Of a stretch of 49,798 nt of DNA, positions 23,824 to 30,919 are shown one piece after another. Both the position numbers and the translations under genes were made by a program. The stretch is taken from the NCBI GenBank assembly GCA_040220455.1, contig JAVJUS010000095.1, positions 1-49,798 on the forward strand, given 5' to 3'. A model generated the notes under the pieces. That model made no database searches. It was not told where the DNA came from and was given only the letters and a program-made list of their open reading frames with translations. Origin of the DNA: JAVJUS01 sp040220455. Its GTDB lineage: Bacteria; Pseudomonadota; Alphaproteobacteria; DSM-16000; Inquilinaceae. The number at the start of each line of letters is the position of its first letter. The first letter of the stretch is position 1.

Positions 23824-24656
23824 ACGTCGAAACGGCCGTCTTCACGACGAACGACGGTGTCGCGATCACCTACGACATCTGCGGCGGTATGGCGGGCGAC
23901 AACAGACCGGTCGTCGCCCTGCATGGCTGGGGCACGGACGCTCGGATCTTCGACCGCCAATGCGATACCGCCCTGTCGGCGCGCAAGCCCTGGATCGTTC
24001 CGGATCAGCGCGGCCACGGACGCTCCGCGACCGTGCAGTGCGGCGGCCGGGTGGCCCGCTTGTCCAAGGATCTGGAAGAGCTTCTCGACCGGCTCGGGTC
24101 GCCGCGTGTCGATTTGTTGGGATGGTCGCTCGGATGCACCGTGATCTGGTCCCTGATCGATCTCTTCGGACAGGACCGGATCGGAAAGATCGTTCTGGTC
24201 GACGAGATCCCCTGGGTTCTGGGCAGCACGGAAATGGTCGGCGGGGCACCGGGTGTGATCGATGTGCGCCCGCTGGTCGCTCTTCATGACCGGCTGGCCG
24301 CTCCCGAAACCCGGCAGGCGCGGTCGAGGGAATTCATCGACGGCATGCTGTGCAGCGTGACACCGGAGGAGCGGGCCGAGATCCTGCGGCGCGTGGAGCC
24401 AGCGGCGACGTACATCGGCATCAAGGTACTGCTCGACGCGATCGCGACCGATTGGACGGATCTGCTGTCCCGGATCGAACGCCCGACCCTTGTCGTCGGC
24501 GGCACCGCGAGCTTCTTCGGCACCGACTTCCATCATCGAATGGCAGGGATCATCCCGGACTGCCGGCTCGAGATACTGGAGGGCGGCGGTCATTTCCTTC
24601 ATTTCGAACGGCCCGACTGGCTCAATCCGATCCTGGCGGATTTCCTGGATCCATGA
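23820..24656 (+). CDS. Alpha/beta-hydrolase fold enzyme
   Basis: The 278-residue protein has the oxyanion HGWG (residues 35-38), PDQRGHGRS, nucleophile elbow LGWSLGC (S103) and a C-terminal GGGHFLHFE (H258), so the Ser-His pair of an active hydrolase is present. The acid is not certain. The GTG start at 23820 is inside the P450 stop, showing tight coupling. Homology looks closest to small esterases, haloperoxidase-like and homoserine-acyltransferase-like hydrolases. In context it may hydrolyse an ester, amide or thioester during tailoring; this is inference. Confidence 0.85.
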   Translation: MNVETAVFTTNDGVAITYDICGGMAGDNRPVVALHGWGTDARIFDRQCDTALSARKPWIVPDQRGHGRSATVQCGGRVARLSKDLEELLDRLGSPRVDLLGWSLGCTVIWSLIDLFGQDRIGKIVLVDEIPWVLGSTEMVGGAPGVIDVRPLVALHDRLAAPETRQARSREFIDGMLCSVTPEERAEILRRVEPAATYIGIKVLLDAIATDWTDLLSRIERPTLVVGGTASFFGTDFHHRMAGIIPDCRLEILEGGGHFLHFERPDWLNPILADFLDP

Positions 24657-24660
24657 ACCG

Positions 24661-25542
24661 ATGAGCCGCGTGAACACGCGCTTGACACCGACGATCGACC
24701 TGGATGCCGCCGGCAAGCGGAACGGCTTCGTCAGGCTCCCATGGTCCTCCCATGAGTCCGCCTATGGCGGCCCGATGATTCCGATCTGCGTCGTCCGTGG
24801 TGGGCGCGGTCCGACCGTGCTGGCGGTCGCCGGCAATCATGGCGACGAGTACGAGGGCCAGATAGCTCTCATGCGTCTGATCCGGGAGATCGAGCCCGAA
24901 GAGGTCGCGGGGCGGCTGATCGTCCTTCCGGCGGCGAACTTCCCCGCGGTCCTCGCCGGATCGCGGGTCTCCCCGATGGACGGCGGCAACCTGAACCGGT
25001 CCTTCCCCGGGGATCCGGAGGGCGGGCCCACCTCGATGATCGCGCATTTCGTCGAAACCGAGCTGATCGCCCGGGCCGACGCCGTCATCGACCTGCATTC
25101 CGGGGGCACGTCGCTCCATTATCTGCCGTCCACGATCGTGGCCCGCAGTGCCGATCCCGGGCGGGATGCGGCGAACCGGGCGGCGCTCGAGGCGTTCGGC
25201 ACGCCCTATGGCTTCCTGGTCGACCTCAAGGAGTCCCGCGTCCTGATCGGCGCCGCCGAGCGTCAGGGCGTCGTGGCCCTGAACGCGGAGCTGGGCGGCG
25301 GCGCGCATGTCACGCCGGCGAGCGTGGCGCGCACCGAAGGCTACCTGCGCAACCTGCTGATCCATTTCGGCCTCGTGGACCGGCGGCCGGAGGACGCGTT
25401 GTCCGGCGCGGTGCGGCTGATGACGATCAGCGGGCCGCGCTACTACGTCTACGCGCCGGAGGACGGGATCTTCGAGCCGGCCGTGGATTTGGGCGACACG
25501 GTCGGGGAGGGCGATCTCGCCGGGCTGGTCCACGACCCGTGA
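24661..25542 (+). CDS. AstE/DoeB-type zinc deacylase, cut short by an in-frame TGA
   Basis: The ORF gives 293 residues of the succinylglutamate desuccinylase/aspartoacylase family, closest to DoeB-type N-acetyl-diaminobutyrate deacetylases. Zinc ligands are visible: H60 and E63 (GNHGDEYEGQ) and H146 (VIDLHSGGT). N109-R113 (NLNRSFPG) would bind the substrate carboxylate, and the Glu of ALNAELGGG is the likely base. ATG 24661 lies four bases after the hydrolase stop. The frame stops at TGA 25540-25542 within the C-terminal beta domain, but the same frame continues with family-like sequence to 25674. The active-site domain is complete, so the short form might still be active. It is suited to removing an N-acyl group from an amino-acid-like product. 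Confidence 0.75.
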   Translation: MSRVNTRLTPTIDLDAAGKRNGFVRLPWSSHESAYGGPMIPICVVRGGRGPTVLAVAGNHGDEYEGQIALMRLIREIEPEEVAGRLIVLPAANFPAVLAGSRVSPMDGGNLNRSFPGDPEGGPTSMIAHFVETELIARADAVIDLHSGGTSLHYLPSTIVARSADPGRDAANRAALEAFGTPYGFLVDLKESRVLIGAAERQGVVALNAELGGGAHVTPASVARTEGYLRNLLIHFGLVDRRPEDALSGAVRLMTISGPRYYVYAPEDGIFEPAVDLGDTVGEGDLAGLVHDP

Positions 25543-25674
25543 TCGCCCTGGCGCGCGCCGGCCGAGGCCCGGTTCGCCCGCGACGGCCTGGTCGTGTGCA
25601 AGCGCGCGCTCGCCCGCACGGTGCGCGGCGATTGCCTGTTCCATCTGGCCAGCGATCTCGGCCTGGCAGGGTGA
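25543..25674 (+). other. Detached C-terminal tail of the DoeB-like deacylase
   Basis: Directly after TGA 25540-25542 and in the same frame, 43 codons run to the next stop (25672-25674). They read SPWRAPAEARFARDGLVV, then CKRALARTVRGDCLFHLASD. This matches the usual end of DoeB-like proteins, and the joined length of 337 residues would be normal for the family. No start codon with a ribosome site is seen. This is a nonsense mutation, a sequencing error or a recoded TGA. Confidence 0.7.
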
Positions 25675-25741
25675 CAATGCGGCCACGGTCGCCTACCTCT
25701 ACGGGTCACGAGCCTCGCCACGCCACCGCCGATCGACCCGG

Positions 25742-26749
25742 ATGACGAGTTCGCCGACCCACCGCTTCTGCGTCGCCCCGATGATGGACTGGACGGACCG
25801 GCACGACCGGTTCTTCCTGCGCCTGCTGTCGCGCCGCGCTCGGCTGTACACCGAGATGGTCACGGCCGATGCGGTGATCCATGGCGACCGGGACCGGCTG
25901 CTCGGGTTCTCGCAGGCCGAGCATCCGGTGGCCCTGCAGCTGGGCGGCGCCGATCCGGAGCGCATGGCCCGGGCCGCGGAGATCGGCGAGGCGTGGGGCT
26001 ATGACGAGATCAACATCAATGTCGGCTGCCCGTCGGACCGGGTGAAGTCGGGCCGCTTCGGCGCCAGCCTGATGGCGGAGCCGGAGACCGTCGCGGCCTG
26101 CGTGGCGGCGATGCGGCGGGCCTGCGGCGTGCCGGTCACGGTCAAGACGCGCATCGGGATCGACGACCAGGACCCGGGCCCGGCGCTCGACCGCTTCGTC
26201 GATACCGTGGCGGAGGCCGGATGCACCGTCTTCGTCATCCATGCCCGCAAAGCCTGGCTCCAGGGGTTGAGCCCGAAGGAGAACCGGGATGTCCCGCCGC
26301 TCGACTACGGCCGCGTCCATGCGCTCAAGGCCCGGCGGCCCGAGCTGACGATCGTGCTCAACGGCGGGCTCGGCGACCTGGACGCGGCCGATCCGCATCT
26401 GTCCGACCTGGACGGGGTCATGTTCGGCCGGGCTGCCTACCAGACGCCCTACCTGCTGTCCGAAGTGGACACGCGCGTGTTCGGCGACACCGGTCCGGCG
26501 CCGACGCGGGAGGGTGTGGTCGCGGCGATGCGCCCCTACATCGCCGAGCGACTGGCCGAGGGCACCGGGCTCGCCGCGATCACCCGGCACATGCTGGGCC
26601 TGTTCCAAGGCTGCCCCGGCGCGCGCGCCTGGCGGCGTCACCTGTCCGAAACCGCCCACCGGACGGGGGCCGGGCTGGATGTGGTCGACGCCGCGCTCGA
26701 CCAAGTGCTCGCCGCCCGCGCCGCGCACGAGGCCCGGCGGGCGGCTTGA
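25742..26749 (+). CDS. dusA: tRNA-dihydrouridine synthase A
   Basis: The 335-residue FMN enzyme reduces uridines in the tRNA D-loop. Signatures: FCVAPMMDWTDRHDRFFLRL, LYTEMVTADAVIHGD, HPVALQLGG, the active-site ININVGCPSDRVKSGRFGAS with C96, TVKTRIGIDDQ, FVIHARKAWLQGLSPKENR and VLNGGL. These are DusA-type motifs. ATG 25742 has no strong ribosome site. It appears unrelated to the preceding cluster and marks its right border. Confidence 0.95.
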   Translation: MTSSPTHRFCVAPMMDWTDRHDRFFLRLLSRRARLYTEMVTADAVIHGDRDRLLGFSQAEHPVALQLGGADPERMARAAEIGEAWGYDEININVGCPSDRVKSGRFGASLMAEPETVAACVAAMRRACGVPVTVKTRIGIDDQDPGPALDRFVDTVAEAGCTVFVIHARKAWLQGLSPKENRDVPPLDYGRVHALKARRPELTIVLNGGLGDLDAADPHLSDLDGVMFGRAAYQTPYLLSEVDTRVFGDTGPAPTREGVVAAMRPYIAERLAEGTGLAAITRHMLGLFQGCPGARAWRRHLSETAHRTGAGLDVVDAALDQVLAARAAHEARRAA

Positions 26750-26780
26750 GGTCCAGGTTAGTCGTGGTGCGAGCGGCGAA

Positions 26781-26886
26781 TGGATCCCCGCTTTCGCGGG
26801 GGTGACGACTTATTCGCCTACCGTTTCGCAGCAATCGATGCTTGGCCGACAGTCAGCCGTCATTCCCGCGAAAGCGGGAATCCATG
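26781..26886. repeat. Pair of inverted palindromic repeats (REP/MITE-like)
   Basis: The left unit contains CCCCGCTTTCGCGGGG (26786-26801). The right unit contains ATTCCCGC-GAAA-GCGGGAAT (26862-26881). Both carry a GGATnCCCGC-type border, and they are in opposite orientation about 60 bases apart. The ATTCCCGCGAAAGCGGGAAT palindrome is a type seen scattered in intergenic regions of many proteobacterial genomes. It sits after dusA and before the convergent small membrane protein gene, so it may also act as a bidirectional terminator. Confidence 0.75.
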
Positions 26887-26924
26887 GTCACTGCCTGAAG
26901 CGCAAGGTAGTGACGCTCCGCCCC

Positions 26925-27140
26925 TCACCAGAGCCAATACCCGGCCACGACGATGGCGAAGGCGACGGCGAGGAAGAGCATGACCCGGACCGGGTTGCGC
27001 GGGTCCGGCGGGCTCTCGTCCTCGTCGATCTCGATCTCCTCGATCACCAGGCGCGGCTGGTTCGGGTCGATCGGCGTCGGCTCGTTGGCGGGTGGCGCGA
27101 AGTCGCGCTCGAATTCGGCATTGCGTGGGCGGCGGGCCAT
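26925..27140 (-). CDS. Small protein with C-terminal membrane anchor
   Basis: The 71-residue protein has a hydrophilic N-terminal half (MARRPRNAEFERDFAPPANE), an acidic stretch (IEEIEIDEDESPPDP) and one C-terminal hydrophobic segment (VMLFLAVAFAIVVAGYWLW). This is the pattern of a tail-anchored inner-membrane protein. Codon use is normal. No family is recognised. Confidence 0.65.
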   Translation of the reverse strand: MARRPRNAEFERDFAPPANEPTPIDPNQPRLVIEEIEIDEDESPPDPRNPVRVMLFLAVAFAIVVAGYWLW

Positions 27141-27207
27141 GGCCGGGCTCCCCCTTCGGATTCCCGGCCATGCTGGGCGACCGATGGTAAACGATCCGCT
27201 TACGTGC

Positions 27208-27273
27208 CTAGTGTGGCGATCCCGAAGTTCGGCATGCTTCGCATGACGATCTTCGGGATCTGAATCACACTAG
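27208..27273. repeat. Long imperfect palindrome, 66 bases
   Basis: The borders CTAGTGTG (27208-27215) and CACACTAG (27266-27273) are exact inverses. Inside, GATCCCGAAG pairs with CTTCGGGATC, and GCATGC-type sequence forms the tip. Together with the next palindrome it fills the gap downstream of the amidase gene, where it could act as a terminator or be a dispersed repeat. Confidence 0.7.
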
Positions 27274-27285
27274 ATCCATCGAGTT

Positions 27286-27338
27286 AGTGTCCCGAGTCAC
27301 GCGAAATGCGCTATCGCGCACTTCGCGATCGGGACACT
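27286..27338. repeat. Second long palindrome, 53 bases
   Basis: AGTGTCCCGA (27286-27295) pairs with TCGGGACACT (27329-27338). The arms continue through CGCGAA/TTCGCG and TGCGC/GCGCA to a four-base tip. It shares the AGTGT...ACACT ends with the palindrome 12 bases to its left, but the internal sequence differs. It may be a second member of the same repeat family. It lies eight bases from the stop of the leftward amidase gene. Confidence 0.7.
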
Positions 27339-27345
27339 GGCGCCG

Positions 27346-28209
27346 TCACGGGGAGACGAGCCCCGAATAGGTCTCCGGCCGGCGGTCGCGGAAGAACTGC
27401 CAGAGGTTCCGGACCTCGCGGACCATCTCCATGTCCATGTCGGCGGTGACGAGCTCGTCGCCGTCCTCGCTCGCCTCGCAGAGCAGGTTGCCGCGCGGAT
27501 CGCAGACGTAGCTCGAGCCGTAGAACCGGCCGATGTTCCAGGGCGCCTCGGTGCCGACGCGGTTGACCGCGCCGATGAAGACGCCGTTGGCGACGGCCGC
27601 GGCCGGCTGCTCCAGCTTCCAGAGATACTGGCTGAGCCCGGCCACCGTGGCCGACGGATTGACGATGTATTCCGCGCCGTTGAGCGCCAGGGCGCGCCAT
27701 CCTTCCGGGAAATGCCGATCGTAGCAGATGTAGACGCCGAGCTTGCAGTAGGCCGTCTCGAAGACCGGGTAGCCCATGTTTCCCGGCTTGAAGAAAAACT
27801 TTTCGTAGAATCCGGCGACTTGCGGGATATGGATCTTGCGGAACTTGCCGAGATAGCTGCCGTCGGCGTCGATCACCGCGCAGGTGTTGTAGTAGACGCC
27901 GGTCATGTCCTCCTCGTAGATCGGCACGACGATGACCATGGAATACTTCCTCGCGTATTCCTGCATCAGCTTGGTCGTCGGGCCGTCGGGGATGGCCTCC
28001 GTCGCCGCGTACCATTTCACGTCCTGGGACGGGCAGAAGTAGGGCTGGTTGAAGACCTCCTGCAGGCATAGGACCTGGACGCCCTTCTTGCCGGCCTCCT
28101 CGATCAACGGGATATGGGCCTCGATCATGGCCTGCTTGATCTGCTCCGGCGTCTGATCGGTGTCGGCCTTGAGGCCCATCTGGATCAGGCCGCCCTTCAC
28201 GATGCTCAT
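27346..28209 (-). CDS. Nitrilase-superfamily amidase, beta-ureidopropionase-like
   Basis: This 287-residue carbon-nitrogen hydrolase has the Glu-Lys-Cys triad: E51 (CLQEVFNQPYFCP), K125 (KFRKIHIPQ) and C162 (VYICYDRHFPEGWRALAL). The EVFNQPYFCPSQDVKWY and HIPQVAGFYEKFFFKPGN segments resemble beta-ureidopropionase or N-carbamoyl-beta-alanine amidases, which release CO2 and NH3 in reductive pyrimidine breakdown. No other pyrimidine-degradation gene is adjacent. A related N-carbamoylputrescine amidase role is possible. Start is ATG 28209. Confidence 0.8.
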   Translation of the reverse strand: MSIVKGGLIQMGLKADTDQTPEQIKQAMIEAHIPLIEEAGKKGVQVLCLQEVFNQPYFCPSQDVKWYAATEAIPDGPTTKLMQEYARKYSMVIVVPIYEEDMTGVYYNTCAVIDADGSYLGKFRKIHIPQVAGFYEKFFFKPGNMGYPVFETAYCKLGVYICYDRHFPEGWRALALNGAEYIVNPSATVAGLSQYLWKLEQPAAAVANGVFIGAVNRVGTEAPWNIGRFYGSSYVCDPRGNLLCEASEDGDELVTADMDMEMVREVRNLWQFFRDRRPETYSGLVSP

Positions 28210-28371
28210 GGATCGCCTCTCCCGTCGGGGTTTCGCGCCATCGGGGCCGCGGGCCGGCGTGGACCGGCGGCTCGGTTTCGATCGGATGGCGGAGCATAAA
28301 CCCGTCCGCGAAGGCCGGTAAATCGCCGGCGCGACGGGACGGTGGGCGAGGGATCGTGCGAGGCGACGGGA

Positions 28372-29436
28372 TCAGGCGCGGCGGTCGGCTCCGCGTCGTC
28401 GGGGGCGCCACCGCGACTTGGCAGCCGGCGGCTCCGCCGGAGCAGTGGCGGGGCCGCCATTCGCCGCCGCGCGGGCGGCCGCCGCCCCGGGTCCCACCGG
28501 CACGCCCAGGACCTGGCAGGCGTCGAGGATGTCGGGCATGGCGTCCTCCGTCGCGCGGCGGCCGATCTCGATCATCTCCTCTGCCCGGTGGAACTCGGCG
28601 AGCCCGATACGGCCGAGCCGCGGGGTGATGTGCACGTCCGGCGGATCGCCGGCCAGCCGCGAGCGCGTCACCCGGTCGAGCACGATGCCGAGCGAGCCCA
28701 TCATCACGCCGAACAGGCTGGGGCTGCCGGCCTCCCGGCGGAACACGCGGCGCACCACGCCGGAGAAGCCGCGCCCGACGCGCCCGCGCTCCTGCTCGGC
28801 GTCGGCCACGATGTCGAGCAAGTCGAACCCCGCCGCGATCGGGTAGTTCGCGCCCGGCTGGCGGGCCTTGCCCATGATGTCCGCGTTGAGGTTGACCGCG
28901 ATGACGAGCTGGGCGCCCAGCGCGCGGCAGACGGAGACGGGCACCGGATTGACGATCGCGCCGTCGACCAGCAGCCGGTCGCCGATCTGGACCGGCGGGA
29001 AGACGCCAGGCATGGCGAAGGAGGCCCGCAGCCCGTCGACCAGCGAGCCCTCGCTGACCCAGACCTCGTGGCCGGAGAGCAGGTCGGCCGATATCGCGAC
29101 GAAGGGCTTGGGCAGCCCCTCGAAGGTCCGGTCGCCCAGATGCGCGTGCAGGGTGCGGTGCAGCCGCTCGCCACCCAGCAGCCCCGGCGCGCGGACCTTG
29201 AAGTCGAGATAGGTGACGACCCGCATCTTGGTCAGCGCCCGGGCCCAGGCCTCCAGGGCGTCGAGCTCGTCGGCCAGATAGCAGCCGCCGACCACCGCGC
29301 CGATCGAGGTGCCGGCGATCACGTCCGGCTCGATCCCCGCTTCGGCCAGGGCGCGCAGGACGCCGATGTGGGCCCAGCCGCGCGCGACCCCGCCGCCCAG
29401 CGCCAGCCCCAGCCGCATGCCGTGAACACCGGTCAT
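28372..29436 (-). CDS. Patatin-like phospholipase (RssA-type)
   Basis: The 354-residue lipid acyl hydrolase has the glycine-rich oxyanion loop LALGGGVARGWAHIGVL, nucleophile motif GTSIGA and catalytic Asp in DGAIVNPVPV, forming a Ser-Asp dyad. The N-terminus lacks a signal peptide. The last 40 residues are Ala/Pro/Arg-rich and probably disordered. ATG 29436 is preferred, with AGGAGG 11 bases before it; the frame extends to GTG 29475 just after the MATE stop. It lies downstream of the MATE gene on the same strand and is probably co-transcribed. Confidence 0.88.
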   Translation of the reverse strand: MTGVHGMRLGLALGGGVARGWAHIGVLRALAEAGIEPDVIAGTSIGAVVGGCYLADELDALEAWARALTKMRVVTYLDFKVRAPGLLGGERLHRTLHAHLGDRTFEGLPKPFVAISADLLSGHEVWVSEGSLVDGLRASFAMPGVFPPVQIGDRLLVDGAIVNPVPVSVCRALGAQLVIAVNLNADIMGKARQPGANYPIAAGFDLLDIVADAEQERGRVGRGFSGVVRRVFRREAGSPSLFGVMMGSLGIVLDRVTRSRLAGDPPDVHITPRLGRIGLAEFHRAEEMIEIGRRATEDAMPDILDACQVLGVPVGPGAAAARAAANGGPATAPAEPPAAKSRWRPRRRGADRRA

Positions 29437-29478
29437 CGGCGTCTCCGCCTCCTCGCTCCGCCGAGCCCTCGACACCCG

Positions 29479-30810
29479 CTAGACCGCCCGCGCCAGGGCC
29501 GGGTAGGCCGCGGCGAGCGTCGCGCCCCGCGCCACCATGAATATGGCCAGTGCCAGCCACAGACCGTGATTGTCCATTGCGGGTACCGCCAGAAAAAGAG
29601 CGGCAAGGTAGATTGCCACGGATGCGAGCATGGCGTTGCGGATGGCCTTGGACCAGGTGGCGCCCAGGAAGATGCCGTCGAGCTGGAAGCTCCACACCGA
29701 CAGGACGGGCAGGGCCGCCGCCCAGGGCAGGTAGGTCCGGGCCGTGGCGCGCACCTCCGGAATGCCGGTCAGCAGGTCGATGATCGCCGGCCCGGCCATG
29801 AGATAGGCGGCCACGAAGCCGGTCGAGACCAGCGCCGCCCAGACCGTCGAGGCGCGCACCGCCTGCGCAAGCTCCGCCCGCCGGCGCCGGCCGATCGTGC
29901 CGCCGACCAGGGTCTCGGCGGCGTGCGCGAAGCCGTCGAGCGCGAAGGAGGTGAACATCTGGAGCTGCCAGAGCACTGCGTTGGCGGCCAGGATCCGGTC
30001 GCCGAACCGGGCGCCCTGATTGGTGAAGACGGCGAAGGCGCCGATCAGGCAGAGCGTGCGGATCATGATGTCGGCGTTGAGCGCGACCAGCCGCCGGAAC
30101 GCGGCGCGGTCGAGCAGCCGGGCGCGCGACCACGCGCCGCCGTGCGCCTTCAGGACCCGCGCGGCCAGGAAAAGGCCGAGGGCGAACGCCGTCCACTCGG
30201 CCAGCGCCGAGGCGATCGCCACGCCGGGTACGCCCAGGCCCATGACCGGCACGAACAGGAGGTCGAGCGCGATGTTCGTGGCGTTCAGCGCGATCTGCAG
30301 CGCGAGGGTCCACATCGGCCGCTGGAGCCCCAGCAGCCAGCCGATCAGCACATAGTTGCCGAGCGTCGCCGGCGCGCCCCACAGGCGCAGGGCGATATAG
30401 CCGGCGGCCTCGCCCTCGACCGCCGGCGAGGCGTCGAAGGCGGCCAGCGCTGCCCATCTGAGCGGCTCCCTCAGGGCGATCAGGGCGAGGCCGATAACCA
30501 CCGCCAGGATCAGCGCGCGGCCCAGGATGGCACGCACCTCGTCGTCGTCGCCCCGTCCGAGCGCCTGCGCCGTCGGCCCGGTCGTGCCCATGCGCAGGAA
30601 GCTGAAGCCCCAGAACAGGAAGCTGAAGACCATGGCGCCGACGGCGACGGAGCCAAGATAGTGCGGCTCCGGCAGATGGCCGACCACCGCCGTGTCGACG
30701 GCGCCCAGCAGCGGCGTCGAGACGTTCGCGGCCATGATCGGCAGGGCGAGGCGCCAGACCCGGCGGTGCCAGTCGGCCGACCCGAAGCGCTCGGCGGTGA
30801 TGAGGCTCAC
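29479..30810 (-). CDS. MATE-family efflux transporter (DinF branch)
   Basis: The 443-residue membrane protein shows about 12 hydrophobic segments in two halves. MATE features include IMAANVSTPLLGAVDTAVVG, GTTGPTAQALGRGD and QIALNATNIALDLLFVPVMG. It would export cationic or toxic small molecules using a sodium or proton gradient. The start is GTG 30810. It is followed at once by the patatin-like gene. Confidence 0.88.
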   Translation of the reverse strand: MSLITAERFGSADWHRRVWRLALPIMAANVSTPLLGAVDTAVVGHLPEPHYLGSVAVGAMVFSFLFWGFSFLRMGTTGPTAQALGRGDDDEVRAILGRALILAVVIGLALIALREPLRWAALAAFDASPAVEGEAAGYIALRLWGAPATLGNYVLIGWLLGLQRPMWTLALQIALNATNIALDLLFVPVMGLGVPGVAIASALAEWTAFALGLFLAARVLKAHGGAWSRARLLDRAAFRRLVALNADIMIRTLCLIGAFAVFTNQGARFGDRILAANAVLWQLQMFTSFALDGFAHAAETLVGGTIGRRRRAELAQAVRASTVWAALVSTGFVAAYLMAGPAIIDLLTGIPEVRATARTYLPWAAALPVLSVWSFQLDGIFLGATWSKAIRNAMLASVAIYLAALFLAVPAMDNHGLWLALAIFMVARGATLAAAYPALARAV

Positions 30811-30857
30811 GCTGGCGGTCCGCGCGTTCCGGTGGACGTTGGACGGTCGGACGAAAC

Positions 30858-30886
30858 GGGCGCCGCCGGCTCGACCGACGGCGCCC
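30858..30886 (-). terminator. Terminator-like hairpin after the 5'-nucleotidase gene
   Basis: A perfect 8-bp stem pairs GGGCGCCG (30858-30865) with CGGCGCCC (30879-30886). Read leftwards it is followed by GTTTCGTCC, a weak T tract. It lies 34 bases beyond the leftward 5'-nucleotidase stop and upstream of the MATE gene. Confidence 0.45.
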
Positions 30887-30919
30887 TTCGCCTACCGCGT
30901 GGCCGCGGCGTCCGGTCGC

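Noticed and set aside
25540..25542. Selenocysteine codon in the deacylase
   Set aside because: No insertion-element hairpin is obvious right after the TGA and the family has no known Sec or Cys at this place; a nonsense change is simpler.
27311..30457. Open frame of 1048 codons on the minus strand
   Set aside because: It runs across the amidase, lipase and MATE genes in another frame with shadow-type composition.
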